From the NCBI GenBank assembly GCA_020851325.1, contig JADZCY010000315.1, forward strand, positions 1-37,121: a stretch of 37,121 nt of DNA, given 5' to 3'. The notes under the pieces were generated by a model, which was given only the letters and a program-made list of their open reading frames with translations, did no database searches and had not been told where the DNA came from. Below are positions 7,482 through 16,154 of this stretch, in pieces. The translations under genes were made by a program, and so were the position numbers. Numbering within the stretch: the stretch's first letter is position 1; every line of letters begins with the position of its first letter. This DNA is from Acidobacteriota bacterium (GTDB lineage Bacteria > Acidobacteriota > Vicinamibacteria > Vicinamibacterales > UBA2999).

Positions 7482-8504
7482 TCATCGCTCGGTATACTGG
7501 CGCGCGTAATAGTGACGATATTCGCCGCTCTTGATCTCGCGCCACCAGTGCGGGTGTTCGAGGTACCAGGCGACGGTGTCAGCCAGTGCGCGTGGCCAGC
7601 TTGAGCGCGACGGCGTCCAGCCGAGTTCGTGACGAATCTTGCTGGCGTCGATGGCGTAGCGCCGGTCGTGTCCCGGCCGGTCGGCGACCGGGGTGATCAT
7701 GTCGTGACCGAGCCCCATGATGTCGAGGATCGCGTGGGTGAGTTCGAGATTGTTGCGCTCGTTGTCGCCGCCGATGTTGTAGACCTCGCCTGCACGTCCG
7801 CCCTCCAGCACCGCCAGAATGGCTTCACAATGATCTTCCACGTGCAGCCAGTCACGCACGTTCAGACCATCGCCGTAGAGCGGCACCTTGTGCCCCTCGG
7901 CGAGATTGGTGATGAATAACGGAATGACCTTTTCCGGAAACTGGTAGGGGCCGAAGTTGTTCGAGCAGCGGGTGATCAGGGCGTCGAGGCCGAAAGTGTG
8001 GTGATAACTCTGCACCAGCAGGTCGCTGGCCGCCTTGCTGGCGGAATAGGGGCTGTTGGCGTGCAGCGGCGTGCCCTCGCTGAAGCGCAGCTCCGGCCGG
8101 TCCAGCGGCAGCGAGCCGTAGACTTCATCGGTGCTGACGTGCACGAAGCGTCGGCCGCCGGCGCCGCGCACCGCGTCGAGCAGGCTCTGGGTGCCGAGCA
8201 CATTGGCGACGATGAACGGCCGCGCGTCCTGGATCGACCGGTCGACGTGACTTTCCGCCGCGAAATGCACCACCGCTTCGCACTCGGCGACCAGCGCGTC
8301 GACCGTCGGCCGGTCGTTGATGTCGGCCTTGACGAAGCGATAGCGTGGATCGTCAGTGATGTCGGCGAGGTTGGCGAGATTGCCCGAGTAGGTCAGGTCG
8401 TCGATGTTGGTCAGGCGCCAGCGTGGTCGCTCGCGCAGCACGAAGCGCACGAAGTTCGAGCCGATGAAGCCGCAGCCGCCGGTCACGAGGAGATGGCGGA
8501 TCAT
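7482..8504 (-). CDS. rmlB: dTDP-glucose 4,6-dehydratase
   Basis: A 340-residue short-chain-dehydrogenase-fold enzyme that makes dTDP-4-keto-6-deoxyglucose, step two of dTDP-L-rhamnose synthesis. The NAD-binding TGGCGFIGSNFVR is at the N-terminus, HFAAESHVDRSI and STDEVYG carry typical RmlB active-site residues, and YSASKAASD holds the catalytic Tyr-Lys pair. The C-terminal NIGGDNERNN and DRPGHDRRYAID segments are diagnostic for the family. The start ATG shares one base with the rmlA stop (TGATG), indicating translational coupling. Confidence 0.96.
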   Translation of the reverse strand: MIRHLLVTGGCGFIGSNFVRFVLRERPRWRLTNIDDLTYSGNLANLADITDDPRYRFVKADINDRPTVDALVAECEAVVHFAAESHVDRSIQDARPFIVANVLGTQSLLDAVRGAGGRRFVHVSTDEVYGSLPLDRPELRFSEGTPLHANSPYSASKAASDLLVQSYHHTFGLDALITRCSNNFGPYQFPEKVIPLFITNLAEGHKVPLYGDGLNVRDWLHVEDHCEAILAVLEGGRAGEVYNIGGDNERNNLELTHAILDIMGLGHDMITPVADRPGHDRRYAIDASKIRHELGWTPSRSSWPRALADTVAWYLEHPHWWREIKSGEYRHYYARQYTER

Positions 8505-9394
8505 CAGCGTGCGTTCCCAAAACCATGCTGTTCGTCGAGCAGGCCGAGCAGGTATTCGCCGTAGCCCGAGCCGCGCAGCGCGAGTGCCGTGTCGCGCAGC
8601 CTCGCGTCGTCGATGAAGTTCATGCGCCAGGCTATTTCCTCCGGGCAGGCAACCTTGAGTCCCTGGCGCTCCTCCAGCACCTGGATGAAATTGCCGGCTT
8701 GCAGCAGTGACTTGTGCGTGCCGGTGTCGAGCCAGGCCGAGCCGCGACCGAGCTGCTGCACACGCAGTTCACCGCGCTCGAGGTAGACCGAGTTTACGCT
8801 CGTGATCTCGAGTTCGCCGCGCGCCGAGGGTTTGAGCCCGCGTACGATGGACACCACTTGATGGTCGTAGAAATAGAGCCCGGTGACCGCGATGTTGGAC
8901 GGTGGCGCGCCCGGCTTCTCGACGATCTCGCACGGTCGGCCGGCGCGATCGAAGACGACCACGCCATAGCGTTCCGGATCGACCACGCGGTAGCCGAACA
9001 CCGTCGCGCCGTGCGTGTAGGCCGTGGCCGCTTGCAGGGATTCCTGCAGGCCGTGACCGTAGAAGATGTTGTCGCCGAGGATCAGCGCGACGTGATCGCC
9101 CGCGATGAAATCGGCGCCGATCAGAAAGGCCTGGGCGATACCCTCGGGGTGCGGCTGTTCAGCATACTCGATCGACACCCCCCACTGCGCGCCACTGCCG
9201 AGCAGCGCACGGTACAGCGGCAGATCCTGCGGGGTGCTGATCAGCAGCATGTCGCGGATCCCCGCCAGCATCAGCGTGCTGAGCGGGTAATAGACCATCG
9301 GCTTGTCGTAGACCGGTAGCAACTGCTTGCTCAATGCGGAAGTGAGCGGATAGAGCCGCGTGCCCCTGCCGCCCGCGAGGATGATGCCTTTCAT
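8504..9394 (-). CDS. rmlA: Glucose-1-phosphate thymidylyltransferase
   Basis: A 296-residue enzyme joining dTTP and glucose-1-phosphate to dTDP-glucose, first step of dTDP-rhamnose synthesis. The signature [13 protein letters not shown] begins at residue 7; [28 protein letters not shown] and EKP motifs follow as in short-form RmlA. ATG 9394 is chosen because MKGIILAGG is the universal RmlA start, although the frame stays open upstream. It heads the rmlA-rmlB-fkbM group and is separated from rmlD by the oppositely oriented STN gene. Confidence 0.96.
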   Translation of the reverse strand: MKGIILAGGRGTRLYPLTSALSKQLLPVYDKPMVYYPLSTLMLAGIRDMLLISTPQDLPLYRALLGSGAQWGVSIEYAEQPHPEGIAQAFLIGADFIAGDHVALILGDNIFYGHGLQESLQAATAYTHGATVFGYRVVDPERYGVVVFDRAGRPCEIVEKPGAPPSNIAVTGLYFYDHQVVSIVRGLKPSARGELEITSVNSVYLERGELRVQQLGRGSAWLDTGTHKSLLQAGNFIQVLEERQGLKVACPEEIAWRMNFIDDARLRDTALALRGSGYGEYLLGLLDEQHGFGNAR

Positions 9395-9544
9395 TGCGAT
9401 GAGTGCTCCGAGTGCATGGCCGGTATTCGCGCACCGCCGCCACGCGCCGCGGATACTGGCTCGACGGGTGTGGTCGGCGATCCTAGAATGCCACGCATGT
9501 GCGCTGGTCCGCTGGTCGACTGCTGGCGCGCGGTGGGAGAGTGC

Positions 9545-10213
9545 ATGGTTCGAACTCCGCGGCCGTCGTGCGTCGGCGCACTGCACGCCATGGTTTGCCT
9601 GTGGCTCGTGCTCCTCGTTGTCACCTGGACGTTGCATGGCGCTGCGCAGCCGCTGGCCGCACCGGTGGTGGTGGTCGAACAAGGCCGGCTGCGCGTGGAC
9701 GTGAGCCAGGTACCATTCGCCACTGTCCTGGCCAGTATCGGTCGCCAGACTGGCATTGAAGTACGCATGGACGCCGCCGCCGCGCGCTTTCCCGTGACCG
9801 CGCGACTCGATCGCCCGCTCGAAGACGGCCTCAAGGAATTGCTGCGCAAGCTTCCAGCGTATCTGCTGCTGCGTGACGACGCCCAAGACCGCGTAGTGAA
9901 GATCATCGTGTTCGCCGCCAGCGGCCAAGCCCAGCCGCTGAGTTCATTGCCGCACCCGGTGCCGGCCAGCGACCCATTGGCACGGCTGGTCGGCACCATA
10001 CCAACAACGCCCATGTCCGCAGAAGATCGTGCGGTGCTGCTGCACAGCGTGCTCGACACGCGTGACGGCAACGCCGACGCACGAACGCTCGCAGAGCGCC
10101 GGGCGGTGCGCGATAGCGCCGTGCAACGGATGCTCGATGTCGACGGTGCGCTGGGCAGGATTCTGCATGGGCAGGCCGGCGCAGCGCCCAGTCTGCCAAG
10201 CCCGCCGCCGTGA
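9545..10213 (+). CDS. Exported STN-domain (secretin/TonB short N-terminal-like) protein
   Basis: A 222-residue protein starting at ATG 9545 with GGGAGAG upstream. Residues ~17-35 are a hydrophobic membrane or signal segment ([13 protein letters not shown]). Residues ~40-125 look like an STN domain, the small alpha/beta module at the N-terminus of secretins and TonB-dependent receptors: [19 protein letters not shown], then QTGIEV, then a [13 protein letters not shown] helix and a closing strand. There is no secretin or receptor barrel after it; the rest is a low-complexity helical tail ending in prolines. It stands alone on the opposite strand between rmlD and rmlA. A role in envelope assembly of the polysaccharide machinery is conceivable but unproven. 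Confidence 0.65.
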   Translation: MVRTPRPSCVGALHAMVCLWLVLLVVTWTLHGAAQPLAAPVVVVEQGRLRVDVSQVPFATVLASIGRQTGIEVRMDAAAARFPVTARLDRPLEDGLKELLRKLPAYLLLRDDAQDRVVKIIVFAASGQAQPLSSLPHPVPASDPLARLVGTIPTTPMSAEDRAVLLHSVLDTRDGNADARTLAERRAVRDSAVQRMLDVDGALGRILHGQAGAAPSLPSPPP

Positions 10214-10259
10214 TCGTCGGTCCGTAGTCCACGGTGGTTGAGCGTCGCGCGCGATCCGT

Positions 10260-11156
10260 TCATGCGCGCGCGGATCCGGCCTGATCTCGGAGCGCGAGCT
10301 CGAGGAGTTCGTGCCAGGGCGGCATGTAAAGACCGAAAGTGGTTGCGACCCGAGTGGTGTCGAGCACCGAATAGTGCGGGCGTATGGCCGGAGTCGGGTA
10401 TTCGGCGGTGGTGATGGCCGCCACCCGCACGTGCTCCGCGCCCGGCGTTGCGGCCAGGATGGCGCGCGCGAAGTCGCACCAATGGACACTGCCGGCGGCG
10501 GCGAGGTGATAGATCCCGCGGTGTGCGGCGATGTAGGCGGACGACAGGCGGGTCTGGGCGAGGATCGAGGCGGTGCTCGCCGCGATGAAGCGCGCCGAGG
10601 TCGGCGCCCCCCACTGATCGGCGACCACACGCAACTCGTCGCGCTCGCGGGCGAGGCGCTGCATCGTGAGCAGGAAATTCTTGCCGCGCGTGGCGTAGAC
10701 CCAGGCAGTGCGCAGTACGATGACCGCGTCATGCCGCTCGAGCGCGGCCTGCTCGCCGGCCAGCTTACTGCGGCCGTAGACGCCGAGCGGCGCGGTCGCA
10801 TCATCCTCCCGGTAGGGCCGCTCGCCGCGGCCGTCGAACACATAGTCCGTCGAGTAATGCACCAGCGCCGCGCCGACCTCGGCGGCGGCCTCGGCGAGCA
10901 CGCCCGGCGCGACGCCGTTGATGGCCGCGACCTGCGCCGGCTCGGCTTCGGCCTGGTCGACTGCGGTGTAGGCCGCGGCGTTGACGATCGCGGCCGGTCG
11001 CAGCGCCCGCACCCGTGCACGCAGCGCCTCGCTGTCGGTGAGATCGAGACTCGCGCGATCGGTTGCCGCCACGGGTGCGAGCGGCGCCAGCGCGCGCAGC
11101 AATTCGTAGCCGACCTGGCCACTGCTGCCCAGCACCAGGATGGGGCGTGGATTCAC
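10260..11156 (-). CDS. rmlD: dTDP-4-dehydrorhamnose reductase
   Basis: A 298-residue NADPH-dependent reductase catalysing the last step to dTDP-L-rhamnose. VLGSSGQVGYELLRAL is the nucleotide-binding loop, AAAYTAVDQAE and YSTDYVFDG are family signatures, and VYGRSKLAGE holds the catalytic Tyr and Lys. GTG at 11156 is the start because it overlaps the rmlC stop by four bases (GTGA) and yields the normal N-terminus VNPRPILVLG; a longer open frame upstream is the rmlC gene read out of frame. Confidence 0.95.
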   Translation of the reverse strand: MNPRPILVLGSSGQVGYELLRALAPLAPVAATDRASLDLTDSEALRARVRALRPAAIVNAAAYTAVDQAEAEPAQVAAINGVAPGVLAEAAAEVGAALVHYSTDYVFDGRGERPYREDDATAPLGVYGRSKLAGEQAALERHDAVIVLRTAWVYATRGKNFLLTMQRLARERDELRVVADQWGAPTSARFIAASTASILAQTRLSSAYIAAHRGIYHLAAAGSVHWCDFARAILAATPGAEHVRVAAITTAEYPTPAIRPHYSVLDTTRVATTFGLYMPPWHELLELALRDQAGSARA

Positions 11157-11701
11157 GGGAACAGCGGCAGATCCGCCAACGGCCTGCCGCACCGGTCCTT
11201 GTCCGACAAGAGTGGCACGGCGCCCGCGAACGGCCACGCGATGCCGACTGCGGGATCGTTCCACAATAGGCAATGTTCATCGCCGGGACTGTAATAGTCG
11301 GTGGCCTTGTACAAGACCTCGGCGCATTCGCTCAGCACGTAGAAACCATGCGCGAAACCGGCTGGCAGCCACAGTTGCCGGCGGTTGGTGGCGCTCAGCG
11401 CCACCCCTGCCCACTTGCCAAAGGTCGGCGAACCGCGCCGCAGGTCCACTCCGACATCGAAGATCTCGCCGCTCACCACGCGCACCAGCTTGCCCTGCGG
11501 GCGACCGAGTTGGTAATGCAGCCCGCGCAGCACACCGACTACCGAGCGGGAGTGGTTGTCCTGCACAAAGTCCTGGCCGATGCCCGCCAGTTCGGCATAG
11601 CGCTGCTGCGAATAGCTTTCGAAGAAGAATCCCCGCTCGTCGCCGAAGCAACGGGGCTCGATGATCTTGAGATCGGGGATGTCGGTGGCGATTACCTGCA
11701 C
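11153..11701 (-). CDS. rmlC: dTDP-4-dehydrorhamnose 3,5-epimerase
   Basis: A 182-residue cupin epimerase, third step of dTDP-L-rhamnose synthesis. H62 in RGLHYQ and Y131 in YKATDYYSP correspond to the catalytic pair; QDNHSRS and WLPAGFAHGFYVLS are further RmlC motifs. It starts with GTG at 11701 and overlaps the FAD oxidoreductase gene by ten bases, and its stop overlaps rmlD, so the three genes are tightly coupled. Confidence 0.96.
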   Translation of the reverse strand: MQVIATDIPDLKIIEPRCFGDERGFFFESYSQQRYAELAGIGQDFVQDNHSRSVVGVLRGLHYQLGRPQGKLVRVVSGEIFDVGVDLRRGSPTFGKWAGVALSATNRRQLWLPAGFAHGFYVLSECAEVLYKATDYYSPGDEHCLLWNDPAVGIAWPFAGAVPLLSDKDRCGRPLADLPLFP

Positions 11702-13077
11702 TGCTCGGTTCCTGCTTGCCCGCGGCGCACAGCCGCTACATGTCGCGCCTCAGCGCGAATCGCCGGCGCGGGACATGGCGGTTCGGCCGGCGCCTGTTTC
11801 AGCAGGCGTAGCGCCTTGCCGGCGGCATTCAGGCCGCTCATCATCGCCTCGTCGCTCCAGAAGTAAGCCCACAGGCCGTAGCGACCACAGGTGACGATGT
11901 CCTGTTCGATCAGCCAGTCGCCGGCCAGCCGGGCGGCGCCCTTGCGCGCCTTGTCGTAGATGCAATAGGCGAGCGGGATGTCGCTCGTCGCCCGCAGCAC
12001 GATACGGTCGTCGGGGCGCAGCACACCGACCTTTACCAGATCGGCGATGACGCGCTCGACGATCATCGCCCTATCGATCGGCTGGTCGGGCGAATAGGCC
12101 ACCTCGGCGGAAATTGACGACATGCCGGGCGGCACCACGGCGGGATCGAAGTTGGCCGGGAAACTGATGCGGAAGAAACTGATGTCCTTGCCGGGAAAGT
12201 GCACCCAGTGGCGGTCACTCAGATTGGCCCGCGCTACGCCGAGGTTCACCACCAGGATGCTGTTGGTGCGCAGCCTCCCCACGGCCTCTCGCACCTCGGC
12301 CGGCGCAAAATCGGCCAGCAAGTCGATCACATGCGGCAGCGGCACAGTGCTGATCAACACTCGATAGCCCACCTCCCTGCCGTCCTGGAAACGTATCCGG
12401 CGGCGTAGCGGATCGATGGCTGTCGCACGGTGCGACAAGTACACGGCCGGCGCGCGTCGCATCAGCGCGTCGGCGATGGCCGCGTAGCCGCGACCGTTCA
12501 CGGGATAACGGAATGTGGCGTTGGTGCCGACGGGCGTATTGCGATTCCACAGCGCGCCGCGCAGCACCTGCGAGGTGGAGGGTTTGGGGACGCGGTTGCC
12601 GGTCCAGTCGTGGGTCAGCTCGGCCGGCGGTACACCCCAGAATTTTTCGCTGTAGGGAATGAGAAAGGTCTGCGCCAACCCACGCCCCAGGTTGGCGTAC
12701 ATCCATTCCTCGTAATTGGCCGGTTCCTCGTTTTCCTCGCGCCGCAGGAAATCCCAGACGCAGCGGATGCGCAGCGGTAACGGCAGTCCGGCGGTGTTGA
12801 TCTGGAATGGGTAGGGTGTGTAGCAGTCATGCGAGTAGATGTGCGCATTGCGTTCATGCACGGCAGTCTGGACGCCGATCTCGTCCAGCAGATCCAGCAC
12901 CTGTTGGTTGCGGGTCTGCAGCACATGAATACCGCGGTCGAACACGAAGCCGTCGACTCGATCCGACGCGGCCACGCCGCCAACCGAATCGGCGGCTTCG
13001 TACGCCGGTGCATTAGCCCGCAGCGCGGCGCACAGACCGGTCAGCCCGGCCCCCAGTACGACGATGTTCTCGTTCAT
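11692..13077 (-). CDS. FAD-dependent oxidoreductase, protoporphyrinogen oxidase/UDP-galactopyranose mutase-like
   Basis: A 461-residue flavoprotein. The dinucleotide-binding loop VVLGAGLTGLCAALRA is at residues 6-21, and DSVGGVAASD and FVFDRGIHVLQTRN match the amine-oxidase/UGM-like group. SDEAMMSGLNAAGKALRLL near residue 415 is the C-terminal FAD-contacting helix. Related proteins are common in polysaccharide and LPS clusters and are usually annotated only as NAD(P)- or FAD-binding. Position upstream of and overlapping rmlC suggests a sugar-nucleotide or lipid-linked substrate. ATG 13077 is chosen because it sits six residues before the binding loop; upstream in-frame codons look non-coding. 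Confidence 0.85.
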   Translation of the reverse strand: MNENIVVLGAGLTGLCAALRANAPAYEAADSVGGVAASDRVDGFVFDRGIHVLQTRNQQVLDLLDEIGVQTAVHERNAHIYSHDCYTPYPFQINTAGLPLPLRIRCVWDFLRREENEEPANYEEWMYANLGRGLAQTFLIPYSEKFWGVPPAELTHDWTGNRVPKPSTSQVLRGALWNRNTPVGTNATFRYPVNGRGYAAIADALMRRAPAVYLSHRATAIDPLRRRIRFQDGREVGYRVLISTVPLPHVIDLLADFAPAEVREAVGRLRTNSILVVNLGVARANLSDRHWVHFPGKDISFFRISFPANFDPAVVPPGMSSISAEVAYSPDQPIDRAMIVERVIADLVKVGVLRPDDRIVLRATSDIPLAYCIYDKARKGAARLAGDWLIEQDIVTCGRYGLWAYFWSDEAMMSGLNAAGKALRLLKQAPAEPPCPAPAIRAEARHVAAVRRGQAGTEQCR

Positions 13078-13132
13078 GCGCGATCCTGTCGGCGTCAGCG
13101 CGTCGATACGGTCGGCCACGGTCGGCAGATCC

Positions 13133-14668
13133 TCAGCCCTCGACGGGGCGGTTGACCCGCATGCCGATCTTATACTCGACGAAGTCGCGCCGATTGACCG
13201 TGAGCCAAGCGAGCTGGCGCATGTATTCGAGCGCCTCGGGCGCCACCGGCGTGTTCTTGAGCGTCGACTTGGTCCATTTCATGAGGTCGGTGTCGAAGTC
13301 CGGATCGAGCATGTCCGCCTCGACGCACATGTCGTAGATCTTGGTGCCGGGGAACGGCACCATCGCGAAGATCGCGGCGTGGTTCAGCCCTTCCTCCACG
13401 TGCCGCTTGGCGGACAGCACGGTGGTGTAGATCTCGTCGATGGTCTCGTCGGGATAGCCGATGATGTAATTGCCGGCGGTGTGGATGCCGGCATCCGTAC
13501 AGCCGCGGATCATCGACGCAGTATCGGTCTTCTCGATGTTCCACTTGCTGGTGGAGTACTTCTCGATCAGGCGCTTGTTGCCCGACTCGAACGGCAGGTG
13601 CAGCCAGCGGAAGCCGGCCGCCGACAGGTTCTCGAGGAACTCGTTGTCGACCGTGAGTTTGCCCTTGCGATCGTTCTTCATCAGGTGGCAGATGTTGATG
13701 CCATTGACATCGGCCAACTCGAAGCCCATATGGCGTACCGATTCGAACAGCGTGTAGGCGCGCTTCTTCTTGGCGAACAGGCTGTCGTCTTCGAAGAACA
13801 GATGTTGGGCGCCGAGATCCTTCAGCCGGTTCATCTCCTCGATCACGCGGCCCACGGACTTCATGCGGAACGTGCCGGTCTCGCCGAAGGGGCTGTTCTC
13901 CTCTTCCTTCGAGATGTGGCAGTACAGGCACTGGAACGGGCAGCCGCGCGTGGTCTGCAGCGCCGCGTACTGGATGCGCTGCCCGGCGGGAAACTGGCCG
14001 CCGTGGGGGCGCGACAGCTCCCAGTACTTGTCGTTCGGCAGCATGTCCCAGGCGGGAAACGGCAGGTCGTCCAGGTTCATCACGATGGGGCCCTGGGGAT
14101 TGATCACCTCCCGGCCGGCGTCGTCCTGGAAGGCGATACCGCGCACCTCGACCAGCGGCCGCAGGCCGCGCAGCGCCTCGGCGATTTGCACGATGGTCAC
14201 CTCGGCCTCGGACAGGCAGATGAGATCGACACCCGCGTTGAAGAACCGGTTGCGCAGGTTGCGGGCGTTCACACCGCCCGAGATCACGAGCTTCTCCGGC
14301 GCCACTTCCTTCACCAGGCGAATCAGGTCGAGCACCATCGAAGTCTGGGTCGTGAAGATCGACGAAATGCCGATCACGTCATAATCGGCGATTTCTTCGA
14401 TGATGCGCTCGCGGCTCATGCCGCAGCGAATGAGCCCCGAGGTCAGGCGGGTGGTGCGAAAGAAGGTGTCCTCGAGTTTGTCCTTGGCGTTGCCGACCGA
14501 GACATCGAGGATATCGACATCGTATTTCGCCTCGCGCAGAGCGCCGGCCAGGTAGCAGAGGCTGAGCGATCCGTCAGGCTTGGCCATCTCCTCCGGCGCG
14601 AACTGCAGCGCCGAGTACATCAACAAGAATCGCGGTTGTTTGATTAGCCTGGGTCGAAGAACGTTCAT
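13133..14668 (-). CDS. B12-binding-type radical SAM protein (BchE/HpnJ-like class)
   Basis: A 511-residue protein. Residues ~10-190 form a cobalamin-binding-like Rossmann domain (DYDVIGISSIFT, then EKLVISGGVNAR), but the DxHxxG cobalt-ligand motif is not visible. The radical SAM core follows with the cluster ligands C243, C247 and C250 in RGCPFQCLYC, then FFEDDSLF and YIIGYPDET segments. Such enzymes carry out methylations, ring formations or other radical chemistry on lipids, cofactors or sugars; the substrate is unknown. ATG 14668 has GGAGG ten bases upstream. It leads the leftward block and is followed after 55 bases by the FAD oxidoreductase, suggesting consecutive chemistry. Confidence 0.88.
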   Translation of the reverse strand: MNVLRPRLIKQPRFLLMYSALQFAPEEMAKPDGSLSLCYLAGALREAKYDVDILDVSVGNAKDKLEDTFFRTTRLTSGLIRCGMSRERIIEEIADYDVIGISSIFTTQTSMVLDLIRLVKEVAPEKLVISGGVNARNLRNRFFNAGVDLICLSEAEVTIVQIAEALRGLRPLVEVRGIAFQDDAGREVINPQGPIVMNLDDLPFPAWDMLPNDKYWELSRPHGGQFPAGQRIQYAALQTTRGCPFQCLYCHISKEEENSPFGETGTFRMKSVGRVIEEMNRLKDLGAQHLFFEDDSLFAKKKRAYTLFESVRHMGFELADVNGINICHLMKNDRKGKLTVDNEFLENLSAAGFRWLHLPFESGNKRLIEKYSTSKWNIEKTDTASMIRGCTDAGIHTAGNYIIGYPDETIDEIYTTVLSAKRHVEEGLNHAAIFAMVPFPGTKIYDMCVEADMLDPDFDTDLMKWTKSTLKNTPVAPEALEYMRQLAWLTVNRRDFVEYKIGMRVNRPVEG

Positions 14669-15015
14669 CGGTCTGCTGCCTCCGGAGTTGTTATTGTCGG
14701 TCCAGCGCATGCGTTGCCGCACAAGGCAATTCAGCGGGCACGCACGGTCCCCCGAGCGCCTGCGCGACTCGCGCGGCACGAACCGCGTAGCGCTGCGTAG
14801 CATACCGTGGCGTCGAGGCGCCCGGCGGAAGGGTAGACGAGCAGGATAGCGGCCTCGCGCCGCCGCATCTTCAGATGCATGGTGACGCGCGGGCCATCCC
14901 GTTTGCGGGCGGAGGGCCACTGCGGCCCGCGATGCGCTCGGCAGGTCTCGCGGTTGGTCGGTCGCCCGCTCCGGGGCAGGCGACCGTGGTCCAGTCTCGC
15001 CCTGTCGCGGCGCCC
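14669..15015. other. Intergenic region between the PEP-CTERM gene and radical SAM gene
   Basis: These 347 bases contain GC-rich inverted repeats (see 14959-14986; also GGGCC-ACTGC-GGCCC at about 14916-14930) and the ribosome binding site of the radical SAM gene. No coding sequence is supported. A promoter for the leftward block should lie here, but I cannot name its boxes. Confidence 0.5.
14959..14986 (-). terminator. Hairpin downstream of the PEP-CTERM gene
   Basis: CGGTCGCC (14959-14966) pairs perfectly with GGCGACCG (14979-14986) over 8 base pairs with a 12-base loop, 30 bases past the leftward stop at 15016. No T-run follows, so it may stabilise the message end or act as a partial terminator. 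Confidence 0.35.
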
Positions 15016-15690
15016 TCAGGCCGTCCGCGCGACCCGGCGACGCATGCCGAGCGCCAGCAGCGCCGGCGCCATCAACATCAGCGCCGGCGGCAGTGGCACC
15101 GGCGCTAGCCCGGTCATCACGGTGAGTTGCAGACCCGGTATCTCTGCCGGCAGGGTCGGCGAGGTGAAGTCGAGCACGAAGCCATTTGCTAGCGCGGTGA
15201 GCGGAAACGCGGCGAAGAAATCGAAGCCGGCAGGATTCAGACCCGGATCGGAATACAGTAACAACGGGTTCGCGCCCTGGGTCTGCATGAAGAAGCCAAA
15301 CGGCGCCGCAGACGGAGTGAACCCGGCTTGCGGGACCAGGGCATCGAGATCGATGACCGTCCCGTCGGTGAAATTGATCAGGGCAAGCTGCGTCGGCGGT
15401 CCCTCGTCGGCGACATCGAACAGCGGGATCAGGGTCTCCGGCGCGCCCCGGAAGTAGATGCCGAAGCGCGTACCGATCGGCAGCGGATCGACGATCGACA
15501 CCAAGTCGTAGAGCTCGATGGCCAGCGACGAACCCGAAGGTGCGTAGAAGTAGGACACGTCTACATCGGCGCCAACCACCGGCGCGAGGATTGCCGGGGG
15601 CGCGATTGGGGCGGCGGTGGCGGTCATCAATCCCGCCGCACACGCCACAGCAGTGAGGGTGCGGGCCAAGGGCTTTATGAAGTTGGTCAT
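15016..15690 (-). CDS. PEP-CTERM-type (VPLP variant) exported surface protein
   Basis: A 224-residue protein with an N-terminal signal peptide (basic start, hydrophobic TAVACAAGLMTATAA) and a C-terminal sorting signal at residues 198-224. The latter consists of the VPLPPALML motif, a hydrophobic stretch MAPALLALG and the basic end MRRRVART. This tripartite tail is recognised by exosortase-type proteases, which are typically linked to exopolysaccharide loci. No exosortase gene is in the window, so it must be elsewhere in the genome. The middle region is rich in beta-type sequence without a recognisable domain. ATG 15690 has GGAGGT six bases upstream. It is a single gene, divergent from the 16155 gene. 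Confidence 0.8.
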   Translation of the reverse strand: MTNFIKPLARTLTAVACAAGLMTATAAPIAPPAILAPVVGADVDVSYFYAPSGSSLAIELYDLVSIVDPLPIGTRFGIYFRGAPETLIPLFDVADEGPPTQLALINFTDGTVIDLDALVPQAGFTPSAAPFGFFMQTQGANPLLLYSDPGLNPAGFDFFAAFPLTALANGFVLDFTSPTLPAEIPGLQLTVMTGLAPVPLPPALMLMAPALLALGMRRRVARTA

Positions 15691-16154
15691 GGGCGGACCT
15701 CCATCGTTAACGTCCGCCCGGACGCGGGCACAATGCGCGGCCGAGGGACGAAAGACTTGCCACGGTTGTCAACCTGCGGTCCCGAACTCTGGGGAATGGA
15801 GCAATCTACATTCAGATCGCTACCGCACCGGTTTGTCCTGAGTCTAATGTGAACTGCAAGTTGCCGCGCACTGGCGACTGGTGGAAGTGTGAAATACTTC
15901 GTGTAATCGCTTGGACATGTTTGCCTGGTTACTCTCAGACGATATAGCGCGCGCCACGACGGGGGCTCGGCGCATGAATGGTGACCGGACGTGCATTTGC
16001 CAACCAAGCACGGAATTCGCGGATCATGTTCCGCTAAGGTGAACCTGCTTCGTTGCGGAGGTCACGGTGGTGCGTCGCGGTATTCCGCTACGGGCCGCGG
16101 CCGTGCAGTCGGCCGGGGACACAACAATACGAACATGAGTAGAGGCAGGTTTCG
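15691..16154. promoter_or_regulatory. Divergent intergenic region of the PEP-CTERM gene and the export block
   Basis: This 464-base gap separates the leftward PEP-CTERM gene from the rightward export block and has lower GC in its middle. Candidates seen by eye: TTGCCT (15921-15926), a 16-base spacer, and TATAGC (15943-15948) for a sigma-70-like promoter; a GG at 15987-15988 and TTGC ending at 16000 with the 10-base spacing of a sigma-54 -24/-12 element, though the -24 box is otherwise poor; and the inverted repeat GAAGT/ACTTC (15884-15900). None is certain. Confidence 0.35.

Noticed and set aside
9395-9928. N-terminal extension of the rmlA frame
   Set aside because: The extra ~178 residues are low-complexity and lie opposite the STN gene; the RmlA family starts at MKGIILAGG.
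13064-14647. Rightward frame of 527 codons
   Set aside because: It is the antisense of the radical SAM gene; the opposite strand has cluster cysteines and a good ribosome site.
14669-15643. N-terminal extension of the radical SAM frame
   Set aside because: It overlaps the PEP-CTERM gene in another frame and a non-coding gap, and lacks family resemblance.
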